Below are positions 33,430 to 44,670 of a stretch of 64,000 nucleotides of DNA, in pieces (the first letter of the stretch is position 1; every line of letters begins with the position of its first letter). Where the stretch lies: the NCBI GenBank assembly GCA_029718625.1, contig CM056385.1, positions 28,821,391 to 28,885,390 of the forward strand. The letters are read 5' to 3'. The stretch comes from Synaphobranchus kaupii (lineage: Eukaryota > Chordata > Actinopteri > Anguilliformes > Synaphobranchidae). The notes under the pieces were generated by a model. The model saw only the letters and a list, made by a program, of their open reading frames with translations, did no database searches and was not told the origin of the DNA. The translations under genes and the position numbers were made by a program.

Positions 33430-33925
33430 AGGAAATGTATATATTTACCTGTTTCACTTATGTAGTTCTCAGTATTTTGTTGCAAACTAAAGAAAAACAA
33501 ATCAAAGTTTCTTTGCATTTGTGGCACTTTATTTTGACTTAAATTATGAAAATAAACAAATCTAAGTTTGTATTGTAAATGGCACACCTGTCTTGTTTCA
33601 TTTAAGCCATTTACCAAGTATATGTGATGCTCAGACCCAGAGTTAGAAAGCCGTAAACAGAGCACCCCCTAAATCAGGGGTGTCAAGATCCGGTCCTGGA
33701 GGGCCGCAGTGTCTGCTGGTTTTTGGTGCGTTTAAGCACAAGTGATTAATTTAAGTCACTAATTGGCTAAGAAGTCTACACACCTTGTTCTCAATGCTTT
33801 AACTGGGTGCTGATTGAAAGGAAACCACAAATACCTGTGACACTGCGGCCCTCCAGGACTGGAGTTTGACACCCCCTGCCCTAAATAGATGAGAATTGAC
33901 CAAATTTGCCATCTGCATGAAGGGG
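33430..33925 (+). mobile_element. piggyBac-like element fragment (3' part), split by a hAT MITE
   Basis: This stretch is homologous to 38340-38627 (shared words cctgtttcac, caaactaaagaaaaa, gtggcactttat, gtattgtaaatgg). It ends CATCTGCATGAAGGGG followed by TTAA (33926-33929), matching the right end of the element at 37612-38627. The left end is missing: the AT minisatellite adjoins. A 204-bp hAT MITE is inserted in it. Confidence 0.65.
33675..33878 (+). mobile_element. hAT-type MITE, 204 bp, copy 1
   Basis: The left end is CAGGGGTGTCAAGATCC and the right end is GGAGTTTGACACCCCCTG. The perfect 8-bp duplication CCCTAAAT flanks it (33667-33674 and 33879-33886). A paralogous unoccupied site is at ~38577-38590. 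The inverted second copy is at 52987-53190. Confidence 0.95.
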
Positions 33926-33929
33926 TTAA

Positions 33930-34510
33930 TTATAAAGCATATCCACTTCATTGTGGAGGTGTACAGGTTTAGTATTAGTTAAGACATCTCAGACTAAACT
34001 AAAAGACTAAACTGATTCTAGATCAACACTCCAAACCTCAGATGCTTGATCAATATGGGCCCAGGTCTCACACTGATAAACTATGTCACTGATAAACCAT
34101 GAGGAGACTGTTTGAGATTCTGTGGCCAAAAACATGTTTTCTACAAACCTTTTTTTGCAAAAGGTTAGGAATTAAATCCAATCCCCCCTCCCCCTCATCA
34201 GCACTGGTGAAAGAAGCAGGATAATGATGATACATTATACGTTTCTATTCTTCTTCCCTAAATGTCAAGAATAATGTGTTAATTTCCTTGACGCATACAA
34301 GATTACCCTCAATTTGGACCCATTAAGCACTCCTCAAAGAGATACGTATTGACAAAGGCCTGACCATCGATAACCAGCTGAAGGTGTCAGTACTAAGATG
34401 GTTATCTACAGTAATTGCTGTTGCTACAATGGTGCCTGCATCAATGGTGTTTGGTTTGAAAAAGCAGCCTAAGTCTTCCAGGAGAGAAAAATGGCAAAAA
34501 TGAAAGCGAG
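33930..34510. other. Intergenic DNA
   Basis: No gene is supported. The words around 34020-34080 (actgattctagatcaacact) look like a common dispersed repeat, but the extent is unclear. Confidence 0.3.
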
Positions 34511-34514
34511 AAAC

Positions 34515-36046
34515 CTATATGATTATGATATATTATGACCTGCCTACTCGACCCAATCCCTACAAAATTAGTTAAAGAACTTTTCCCCATACTAGGCCAG
34601 CATATGTTAAAAATTATTAACACATCCTTAGTAACAGGATATGTACCAGAGCCTTAATGGCGGTTATTAAGCCATTACTAAAGAAACCAAACCTCGAATC
34701 TGACAAACTGGAAAACTATAGACCCATTTCAAATCTTCCATTTCTATCAAAAATATTAGAGAAAGCTGTTGCTAAGCAACTTGGTGCATACCTTAGCTCA
34801 AACCATATTCATGAAATGTTCCAGTCAGGATTTAGACCCTATCATAGTACTGAAACGGCACTTGTCAAAGTTATTAACGATTTACTATTATCAGCCGACC
34901 AAAACTCTGTGTCTGTTCTTGTACTTCTTGACCTAAGTGCAGCTTTTGATACAATAGATCACGAGATTCTACTAAACAGACTCCAGGGCTGTGTTGGACT
35001 AAATGGTCAAGCTCTTGCATGGTTCAGATCATACTTATACAATAGGAAGCAGTCTGTTAAAATAAATGAAGTATCATCCAGTTACTCAGTAATGAAATAT
35101 GGTATTCCACAAGGATCAGTGCTAGGTCCAGTACTCTTCATTATATATGCTACCCCTTGGTGATATTATTCGGGCACATGGGGTAGATTTTCACTGCTAT
35201 GCGGACTACACGCAGATATACATTTCCATGAAACCCGGTGAGACACTACCACTTTCTCGGTTAGAGGCTTGTATTGCAGATATTAAAGCTTGGATGCTTT
35301 CCAATTTCCTGCTCCTAAACTCAGAAAAGACCGAAATGCTGGTTTTAGGTCCAAAAAAACAAAGAGAGAAACTGGGTACATCTACTTTAAATTTCGATGG
35401 TTGTTTAGTTGTTCCAAACTCAGCTGTGAAAGACCTAGGTGTTACTATAGACCCAGATCTAACCTTTAGCGCGCACATAAAAAACATATCTAGAGTAGCT
35501 TTCTTTCAGTTAAGAAACATAGCTAAAATAAGGCACTTCCTATCAATAGGGGACGCAGAGAAACTGATCCATGCTTTTGTTACGTCTAGGCTAGATTACT
35601 GTAATGCCCTGCTATCTGGCTGCCCAAAGTCCTTGCTAAATAATCTCCAGCTTGTGCAGAATGCAGCCGCTCGCATTTTAACTAGAACTAAGAAATATGA
35701 GCATATTACCCCAATACTAGCATCGCTTCATTGGCTACCAATTAAGTTTAGGATAGACTTTAAGGTTTTGCTTCTGACCTTTAAAGCCTTAAATGGACTT
35801 GCGCCAGTGTATATATGTAATCTGCTTTTACCATATAAGCCAAAAAGATCACTCCGTTCCCAAGACGCAGGCTACCTAGTAGTCCCAACAATATCTAAAA
35901 ACTTGACGGGTGGTAGAGCTTTCTCCTACAGAGCGCCACTACTGTGGAACACCCTACCAAAACTTATAAGGGAATCAGACACTGTCTCAATATTTAAGTC
36001 TAGATTAAAAACGCACCTCTATGATCAGGCTTATAATGAGCTATAG
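34515..36046 (+). pseudogene. L2-type LINE ORF2 reverse transcriptase, frameshifted
   Basis: A frame upstream of 34650 reads PIPTKLVKELFPILGQHMLK and INTSLVTGYVPEP. A 1-bp shift then leads to MAVIKPLLKKPNLESDKLEN and NYRPISNLPFLSKILEKAVA (RT block 1), QSGFRPYHSTETALVKV (block 2), LVLLDLSAAFDTIDHEIL (block A with catalytic Asp), and [16 protein letters not shown] (block B). A second shift near 35150, in a TATATG run, leads into [20 protein letters not shown]. The catalytic YADD box reads YADY because the last codon is tac (35207-35209). The frame continues open for ~280 codons through [20 protein letters not shown] and the C-terminal [20 protein letters not shown]. The endonuclease is missing (5' truncation). 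Confidence 0.93.
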
Positions 36047-36800
36047 TCTGGAGACAGGACCAGAGAAGCATTTAGCCATAGAGTAATGTGGGGTGGCATC
36101 CTTTCATTACTGTCACCTGTCAACAGCTGTGACCCCATCTTCCTGGGCTGGCTCTTGATAGGTGGGTAGGGTTGTTTTCCCTCTCATGACTGCATGGTTC
36201 CTCAAACTCTGTCTTCATAGCTATGCAGCCATAGATTACTCCTGGCGGGGGCACCTGTCCAACCCTCCCACCCCTTCCCCACCCCTCCAGTTGGTGCTCC
36301 TGCTACTCTACTACACTTCCCCTAACTGTTTTCTCTCTCTTTTTTTTTTTTACATTCTGCCGGCGGGGCATATGCCCCGCATCTCGAGAGTTGCTGTCCG
36401 GCTTCCTGTCCGTTGCCGCTTGCCCCTCCCTCCTTACCACCGCTGCCAGCTGCTCCTGCCGCCATCGGCGCTCGGTTCCCCACCATCATTGCCGCCACAT
36501 CTGGACTGTCATCTAGCTGCTGCAAATTGCAGTATCATGGACATTGGCTGTTTTGACCATGTTGGTCCTTAAGCCCTAGACCCTGAGCCGACCAGAGGAG
36601 GATGGGTTCCCCCATTGAGTCTGGTTCCTTCCAAGGTTTCTTCCTAGTTACACCAGGGAGTTTTTCCTTGCCACTGTTGCCTTTGGCTTGCTCTTGTGGG
36701 GAGTTTAGGCTGGGTTTTGCTGTTTTGCTGTGAAGTGCATTGTGACAACCTGTTGTGAAATGCGCTATATAAATAAATATTGATTGATTGATTGATTGAT
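36047..36800 (+). mobile_element. L2-type LINE 3' UTR with (TTGA)n tail
   Basis: The sequence after the ORF2 stop holds a pyrimidine-rich block. It also has a short hairpin (cggggcatatgccccg, ~36364) and the phrase gaccagaggaggatgggttc. The end, aatgcgctatataaataaat, is followed by TTGA repeats (36776-36800). These are the standard 3' features of teleost L2 elements, in which the terminal repeat guides reverse transcription. A 5'-truncated copy of the same 3' end is at 60018-60475. Confidence 0.9.
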
Positions 36801-36801
36801 A

Positions 36802-37480
36802 TTTCCCATATATGTACTGAGAAGAACAGAAAAAAAGTTGAGCAGATGTGCTACGGCCACGTGCCTCTGAAATTTACCGTAACAAAATCCCCTGGATTGC
36901 ACAGGTACACAGGGCTGTTCATCCATAACACTATATCACTAGCAAACCAAGAACATTTATATCGATTGAACTGTATATTCAATAATTATTTTTTATCATA
37001 ATCATCTTTTATTTTAGGTTCACACACAGAGGTTATCAGTGCATTGATTGTACAGCAGATACATTTCAGCACCGTCTCAGAGGGGACACGTAATTTACTT
37101 ACAGTACAGTACTTACCTTGTACAGTACAGTAACACGCTGTGTTAAGTCGATGGAGAACATCCCTTAGTAGCCTACCGTGAAAAAGCTGTTGTTTTGTGG
37201 ACGCAGTTTGTAACATAATAAATTGACTGCCTTGTCGCTCATCTTCAACATGTTTGTCATCACATATTCATTTTGGAGCGAGCTATGATGCGTCTCCTAT
37301 GAAAAAAAATATGTTGGGGATGTTGCAGCTACATTACAGGCCCAGCGTCTCGGAGCAAGCAGCCAAACAAACTGTGGGTTAAGTATCTGAAATCAATTGC
37401 TCCATACCTGTATAACCTTATCAATTTAGATATTAATTTAGCTATTCCACCCCCTCCCATATGCAATCGCCGTACTCCCG
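36802..37480. other. Intergenic DNA
   Basis: No supported gene. A run of cagtacagta words occurs near 37100-37130. Confidence 0.3.
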
Positions 37481-37489
37481 CTTAGCAAT

Positions 37490-37590
37490 GCTAGATTAGC
37501 TAGCTAGCAAGCTAACAATAGCTTAGGGCAAATCGTTTTAACATTTAGCTAGCAAGCTAACGATAGCTTAGGGCAAGCCCTTTTAATTTA
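37490..37590. repeat. ~55-bp tandem duplication
   Basis: The phrase tagctagcaagctaacaata occurs with gcttagggcaa, and again about 56 bp later as tagctagcaagctaacgata with gcttagggcaa. Confidence 0.75.
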
Positions 37591-37611
37591 ACAGTTATTT
37601 GACTTCCTTAA

Positions 37612-38627
37612 CCCCTTTGCGCAGATGCCTAGTGGCCATGGCACCGTGGGCAAGATTTTGCTCAACTGAGACATTCGTTGCTCCTGCAGCCAAACTATGA
37701 GTGGTAACCACAAACTCCATGTTTTATCTTCATTGGTACATGATTTGTGACCACTCTGCTGAATACAGAGTTTCACAAGTATCACTATTTTAAGTCCATT
37801 TCACAAGCAACCCCCCACCCAGTCTCGCCTGCAACTATACCTACCCATGTGTGGCATAGTGGACAATAGCGTCTATGTGTGAGTTCATAAATATATTTAT
37901 TCATCATATAAAATTAGAATTGTGTCATAGCAAGATAACAAGATAACAAGATAGCAAGATAACAAGATAAACCCAACAATAGCCTGATTGTATGCCAAAA
38001 AAGCAGTGAAAAGCCCTGCTCACTCATTTTATTAATTTTATGACATGTTTTGGATAGGGTTTTGGACCTATAGATAACTACCCCCCTATACTGATGAAAA
38101 TATAGTAATTCCCACTTTAAAATGCTGCAAAAGTGAGTTTTATGATACAAAACATTTGATTTGTAGTTAAATGTATCATTATTTTATGATTTAGAGCAGT
38201 GCACAATTTAGCCATTTGGATAGATTTGGAGACACTAATGGACAACGGGGTAGACTGCCTATATTTTGCATCATAGATCTTTAGTAGTTCTGCAAATCAT
38301 CCTCAGATTTTTCACACTTTTGAGTTTATGGTCCTGGAAATGTATAGTATTACCTGTTTCACATATGTAGCTCTCAGTATTTCATTGCAAACTAAAGAAA
38401 AAATAGTTTTTTTTTGTATTTTTCTTTGTATTTGTGGCACTTTATCTTGACGTAAATTACAAATTCAAATACACCATTCGTATTGTAAATGGTACAACTG
38501 TCTCGTTTCATTTAAGTTATTTGCCATGTTTCTGTGATGCTCACACCTGGATATACGTATAAAGCCTTAAACAGAGCTCCCCCTAAATAAGTGAGAATTT
38601 ACCAAATTTGCCATCTGTGCAAAGGGG
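37612..38627. mobile_element. piggyBac-like non-autonomous element, 1016 bp
   Basis: TTAA lies at both ends (37608-37611 and 38628-38631). The ends inside are CCCCTTTGCGCAGATG and CATCTGTGCAAAGGGG, inverted repeats with one mismatch. TTAA target sites and C-rich ends are the piggyBac signature. No transposase is visible; a short minisatellite (gataacaagatagcaa type, ~37930-37970) is inside. The right ~290 bases recur at 33430-33925. Confidence 0.75.
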
Positions 38628-38631
38628 TTAA

Positions 38632-39410
38632 AGTCATCCTTTCTGGCTGGCCATATAAGTTGGCTAGCTAGCTACCGTGATTGCCTAGCTAACATTAGCC
38701 AGCTGCTCCAACTAGAACCCTAACCGGACATTTATACGCCTGGATAATTTTTTTTAGGTTCCAAAAATTAAGACAATGTGCGGGGAATAGAGCCAAAGTG
38801 TTTGGTATGTTTGTACTGACTCAGTACGGGGGTTTGTTTAAAATAAAACCAGTAATTTATCGGAAAAGAATACGGAGTCTGCGAGGCTGCGACCTACGAA
38901 GGCTGCATTTCAGGACCGCATACGTCAGAAGTACTGTCCCATTACGAAGACTCCTTGAAATGCGGCCTCGAAATGCAGCCTACTTTTGGCCGATTTTGAA
39001 GGATACATCGGTGTATCTTTCGCAGCCTTAGATATCCCACAATTCTTTGCGCATTTTGCCCGAAAGACAGTAGATACGGAAAATGGCGGACAAGAGCAGC
39101 GATCTGGTGTTTAAATGTAGCTAAGTTTCTGTAAACTTTTTTTTAAGTTTAGCTATCGGTAATCATGTCGTTACCTGTTGGTTAAAACGTACCTCGAATA
39201 AATTTTAAACGTAATTACCTCGAATAAATTTTCGATTTTTATATTTGAGTATTTTTTTAAATTTTACTCGCGGTTTTATTTTCTTGTGAGTCTCTCACTG
39301 GCTTAAGTTCTCACGCGCTGGTTGTTTAGGTCTGAGGAGGTTGTGGGCGGGAACTCCGTGACGTAAACGTGAATTCTTCATAGACTGTCCCATTTCAGCT
39401 GCTGTTCAAA
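38632..39410. other. Intergenic DNA
   Basis: No gene is supported. The block near 38880-39060 has repeated 'tgcgaggctgcgacctacga / gaaatgcggcctcgaaatgc' phrases in opposite orientations, possibly a further foldback element, but I could not define its ends. Confidence 0.3.
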
Positions 39411-39419
39411 AGCCAGCCC

Positions 39420-39840
39420 AGCCTTCCTCTCTACAAAGGACTGTCCTACGGAGCATGTGGCCACTATAGGTCACAGCCTTGCAATTGAGACACAGCCACA
39501 GTTTGTACAAACAGGCGGCGAAAAAGACTTCCGGACCTTCAATTCGGTATTTACGAGGCCGTGGGAAGGCAATGGGTGACGTCACAGTGACTTTGTCCAT
39601 ATTTTCATACAGTCTATGGTAGTACCACACTTTTTTATGCAGAAACATTAATAGACAGACACATGGACTTGAGTGATTGCAATACCCCCACGCAAATATT
39701 GCTCTCTGCAGGTGGAGCTTAAAAGCACAGTCCTGATCAGTGGCAGTAAAAGCATGAGCAGAGGTGGCGCTGATGCTCTGTCGGCTCAGGTTCATTAGCT
39801 CCTCTCTGTAACGGATGACCAAGCTGACCTATCTCTGGCC
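39420..39840. repeat. Dispersed repeat (gtgacgtcacagt...cagtctatgg type)
   Basis: The words gggtgacgtcacagtgactt and atacagtctatgg are a signature of a common teleost dispersed repeat of uncertain class. Related words occur at 48560-48610 and 49790-49840 (gagtgattacaatactcccg). The 138-codon minus-strand frame here is inside the repeat and has no recognised domain. Confidence 0.45.
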
Positions 39841-39978
39841 CAATCTCAGATGATAGCGACAGCTAGAAAGGTGTTAAGAACCAATGACATTTCTAACATC
39901 TCGTTAGAAAGGATATAATGGCACGCTTGCAACTGCGTGATCATGCGATACACCAGAGGCATCGGATATATGAGTCCA

Positions 39979-39989
<11 letters not shown>

Positions 39990-40010
<21 letters not shown>
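39990..40010. repeat. (TG)n microsatellite
   Basis: A short TG run. Confidence 0.85.
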
Positions 40011-40011
<1 letters not shown>

Positions 40012-40127
40012 ACTGTAAAATTACAAGCAGAGTAGATAAAAGAGTGTTCCAGTGATAAATGCTGAAGAAGCTTTAGGGGAGTATCTATTACACATACTTA
40101 TCTTCTTCTTGTTCATCATCATCATTA

Positions 40128-40190
40128 AATACTCTTCTTCTTCCTCTTCTTCATCTTCATCTTCTTCTTCTTCTTCTTCCTCTTATTATT
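40128..40190. repeat. (CTT)n microsatellite
   Basis: Imperfect CTT/CTTC units, followed within 500 bp by a (TTA)n run at 40673-40695. Confidence 0.85.
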
Positions 40191-41395
40191 TTCACCCATG
40201 ACAGCACTTTCTCATTCTGTGTTAGTCACAGGAATCCAGGAATGTGCACAGGCGATAGAAGATTTATGTGCATTTTAAGATGTCTCAATTTGTTCCCCTC
40301 AAGAGAAGTGACTCCCTCCCGTGAGAGTGATTTATGTGCTGACCAACCCAACCCAATAGCAGCTTGTTGGTAATGAGGAGGGAGGAGGGAGATGGGAGGA
40401 GGGAGGGAGGGGTGTTGGGATTTGGGGTGAGAGCTGATTTAGGAGAATATCCAGGGTTTATCACCCTGAGGTGAAGTGATTGTTCAGCTTGTCACCATCA
40501 AACAGTCCCTGCAGGACAGACACACAGCCAACACAGACAGACTGCTCCAGATTCTTTGTAGAGCGTTTGAATGATGCCGTCTGATGCGATATTGTGTCTG
40601 AACATACAGTATGTTCATAGGTAATATGCTGTCGATATTATGTCTGTCTTGATGATGATAAGGATGATGACTATTATTATTATTATTATTATTATATAAA
40701 AAGAAGAAGAATGGGTTGCATCTATATGCAATCTGCTGGATTTCAAAGTGCTTGTCACTGAAGCTGGGGTGGGGGGCGAGGGGATTGTGGTTGCTGGTGG
40801 AAACTCATCTCAGCCACGACTGGGTAACACACTGCAGGCTTTTCACACCAGAGCACTCACCACACATCTGCTAAGGTGGAGCGGGAGGGATTTATTTAGC
40901 CAATTAAACTGTTGGATGATTAGATGGCCAGATTGAGAGAGCCGTTTCGGGACTTCAGCTATTTCTCAAACCAATTAAGATGGCGCGAGTACATGCACTG
41001 TATCCAAGCACGTTCGGATTTTCACCAAGCACTCTTCTTCTCGCTGCGAGCACTCGAAAAACGGAGGGGTGGGGGGGTTTCTAACGGCGGACAGCCAGCT
41101 TTCCCTCCCAACGAGCATGATAGATGGAGATAAATCGCAGCACACGTTGTCCAACAGGCGCTGTGCGCAAAACAAAATAAAAATACGACCTCCGACAGCC
41201 GTATTTTCTGAAAAACAATTCCCGCGCGGCTATCGTCTCTGACCACGGACACGCATGGAGATGGAAACGCAAGGACGTCATGCTCCATTTCCTGTTGTCC
41301 GCCATTTGTGAGACCTTCATAGGTGTTTACCGCGAGCCGAAGGGAGCGTTTGGGAGAGCGCTGGAGCCCGCGGCGGCTTCCTGCCCAGAGAGATT
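40191..41395. other. Intergenic DNA with a CpG-richer block
   Basis: A G-rich run (gaggagggagggaggggtgt) lies at 40380-40425. From ~40980 to 41390 CpG dinucleotides are more frequent than in the flanks. No open frame there has a recognisable domain. Confidence 0.35.
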
Positions 41396-41460
41396 TGCAT
41401 TGCATTACATTATTTATTTGCTTAGCAGACACCTAAATCCTGGCAACTGCCTACAGTATT
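41396..41460 (-). repeat. SINE/LINE tail fragment (inverted)
   Basis: The words gcattgcattacattattta and tttgcttagcagacacc are the reverse of the TGTAA-tailed family seen at 8200. Confidence 0.55.
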
Positions 41461-43460
41461 TACTACAGAGTACATCCCATATCCTGCCACTCACCGAAAA
41501 GCTCAGAGACAAGTTTATGGGTTTTTTTTACGGCTTTATGGCTTTGTACCTTCCCTTCGGCTTTTGAGGAACCCCGATAAGGTACAAATTAGGCTTCTGT
41601 ACTGGAGGTGATACACAGAGCTTTCATTAACATCAGAGAATGTACTCTGTTATATGCGCCGCAATAAATCAATAATAATAAGTCAATGGTAACAGTACTG
41701 AACACGCACTGTATGCCTGTTTCATGAAAGATGACTTTGGATGATCTTAATAGCTCAAAAGAAGTTCACACAGGGATTAATCAACAAGCTGATTATATTT
41801 GTAATACTGAACGGGTAAAAGTTCGCTGCCCAAGGTGTCAAGTTTATAGGATAAAAACATATGCAAAGTGCAGAGCAACCAGATATTCATCTCCTCCACC
41901 CCGTGAGGATTTCTTGCAGCACAACAGCTTTTCACAACACTGCGCCCTCTCCCAGAATGCAGTAGATCCATCAGGGAGTGTTTTTTCTCTCCTTGCTGGT
42001 AGTGTTTGTGATTCTAAACTAACATGTTAAGACAACAAGGACTACACTAGAGCATGACGGGATGAATTCATGCACAGCTGAATGTTTTGGTAATCATCGA
42101 TTGGTAAGATTGTTTTTTCTTGTCTTACAAGGGCACCACTGAAATATTTTTCCTTGTCCTATCGCAGTGCTTGTATATCATCCCATCATGTTCCAGATTC
42201 TGAACCCAAAAATCAGCAGTGCACAAATGAAGACTGTTTTTTCCAAAACTCACTCAGTCCACTTTTCCATTACAATTCAATCACTTTTAGATTTGAACAA
42301 ATGTTTGTTTACATGTTAAGCTATATGAGACAGGTGCCCTCAAAGTTGACCCATATCGTTGAACCATACTGCTATGTTATTTTTGAAAATATCTGTGTCT
42401 TTAGGTAGGGTGGGGGGGTCCAATATGGGTCAACTTTGGGGTGCCCTGTCTCCTGAATGGTTGGTAATTCTGGTTAATCAAACCACATTCTAACACTCTC
42501 TCATAACAGTTATTTAAAAAAATTGTACAAATCTAAAAGGGTGAAATCAGAAAATGATTGATTTCTGACAGAATGCCGCTTTTACCAATTTTGAGACAAT
42601 CTGCATTTTTGCTTATTTTAAATTAGTGGAGTTTTTTGCATGACAATTCTCATTTTTATACTTAAAACCTAAGAATAATAGTGTAAAACTGCAAATATAT
42701 AACCATTTATCAGAAAAATTAAACCCACCTTGAGGTTTATCAAAACTGGACTTAGTGAGAACTCTTCACATGTTAGAAATTTTCAGCCTTTTCTTTTTTA
42801 CGCAAAAGGCAAAGTGGGGGAGCTCTGAAGTGATTAATGAACAGCACATATCACAGCACCATCTTGTGGTTGGGAGGGCACTTGGGCCCTGGAAGTTAAA
42901 CTATGAGAAATTATGATTTAGACTCCAATGCTATCAATAGCAATGTTTTATATTTATATGTATATAGCATGTGTTTAGAAACATTGTGATCCACTGTGAT
43001 GCACTCATTGATTCATGGTGATACATTTACTTTTGGTTGTTGTCAGTATAGTAACTTTTAGCACTGTCCTGCAGGAGCCAATGAAATTCTCGATGAGCCT
43101 GAACATGTGTTATATGTTTATGTGGCACAAAAAAAACGTAAAAGTGGATATGATATTCCTCCATTAAAACCTGGCACACATTATTGATATTATGGTTAAT
43201 TGTATAATTAAATAGATAGATAATTATATTGTTCTATCTAGTGACTGAGAAATTGACGTTTTAATAAAGCAATTAATTTAGTTGTGGCACTGTGACAAAT
43301 GGGTTATTTGTTATTTATTCATTCATTCATTCATTTATTAACCTGTATTTAACCCACAAAGTTTTTATTTAAGCTTAAGCTTTACATAAGCTTGTTCCGC
43401 TCCAGTAAAAATCAAGCTGCGTAAATGGAAATGACCTGATCTGGCCAATGCAAGCGGTGC
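41461..43460. other. Intergenic DNA
   Basis: A short inverted repeat near 42337-42455 has arms around caaagttgacccatat. (TTCA)n lies near 43315-43335. No gene is supported. Confidence 0.35.
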
Positions 43461-43467
43461 TCTAGAA

Positions 43468-44194
43468 CAATGGTTCTCAACCCTGGTCCTGGGGACCCCC
43501 TGTGTATGCTGGTTTTCGTTCCAACCACAATTGCAATACTTGAATTTTAACAAGCTGTTAATTTTTCTTAATTAGGTGTTTTTAATGTTTAGAGGGATTA
43601 TTTACATTCTTAAGCCACATTATGTTAGTAATAGCTATGCATGCCATGAAGAATAAAAAGTCCAATATTCACACTGTGCTGTATTGTAAACAATTAAAAG
43701 GAGGTAAAAAATGTTTTAACTGATCAAATTAAAGACTGAGGTGAATCAATTGGCTCATAATTGGTGAAATTGTGGACACATGGCCACTAAAACTAACCGT
43801 TTGGTAAATAATGAAGAATTCAAAGACAAAGCAAATGATAACGAGCCAAACCTGCATTGTGTTAACAAGTTTAAGGAAAAAAATTATGAAGGAACTTAAA
43901 CTTGTGTTCAATTACCTAATTAGGAGCCTATTCACCTGAGTTCTTACCTCTTCTTTGTAATTGTTTGCAATATAACACAATAAGCATAACGAACATGGGA
44001 TTTTTTTTTCTTCCAAGCATGCATAGCTATTGCTAACATAACGTGGCTTAAGAGAGTAAAGAGTTAAAGTGTTCTCTCTATACAATAAAAAGCCTAATTA
44101 AGAAAGCTTGTTAAAATTCTGGTATTGCAATTGTGGTTGGAACGAAAACCAGGCATACACAGGGGGTCCCCAGGACCAGGGTTGAGAACCACTG
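43468..44194. mobile_element. hAT-type non-autonomous element, 727 bp
   Basis: The ends CAATGGTTCTCAACCCTGG and CCAGGGTTGAGAACCACTG are inverted repeats, extending ~100 bp inward. The perfect 8-bp duplication CTCTAGAA flanks it (43460-43467 and 44195-44202). There is no coding capacity. This 'ggttctcaaccctggtcct' family is widespread in vertebrates. Confidence 0.93.
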
Positions 44195-44296
44195 CTCTAG
44201 AAGAGATGTATCTGTCGTAACCTGGCATGTCGTAACCTGGCGGATGGCATATCTGCCGTCCCAACATGGAGCACAGTTATATTCGTAAATGAAATG

Positions 44297-44320
44297 TGTG
44301 TGTGTGTGTGTGTGTGTGTG
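44297..44320. repeat. (GT)n microsatellite
   Basis: About 12 GT units. Confidence 0.85.
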
Positions 44321-44402
44321 CATGCGTGCATGTGTGTACCGATACTTAATCAGAAGATAAGAACAGTTTGATGATTAGTGTGTAAACGGTCACAAAAAAA
44401 AG

Positions 44403-44670
44403 CCCTTTCCACTTTCTGTGCCACTGTAAGAGCTCGGGGCCTGCAGTATCCAAGGCATTTCCACTTCCTGTGCCACTATAAGAGCTCGGGGCCTGCAGTA
44501 TCCAAGGCATTTCCACTTCCTGTGCCACTATAAGAGCTCGGGGCCTGCAGTATCCAAGGCATTTCCACTTCCTGTGCCACTATAAGAGCTCGGGGCCTGC
44601 AGTATCCAAGGCATTTCCACTTCCTGTGCCGCTATAAGAGCTCGGGGCCTGCAGTATCCAAGGCATTTCG
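44403..44670. repeat. 53-bp minisatellite, 5 copies
   Basis: The unit carries catttccacttcctgtgcc and gagctcggggcctgcagt. Copies start 53 bp apart (44456, 44509 and so on) and differ at very few positions. They contain SacI- and PstI-like palindromes. Confidence 0.95.

Noticed and set aside
39406..39822. 138-codon minus-strand frame as a host gene
   Set aside because: The underlying DNA is a dispersed repeat with related words near 48560 and 49800, and no domain is visible.
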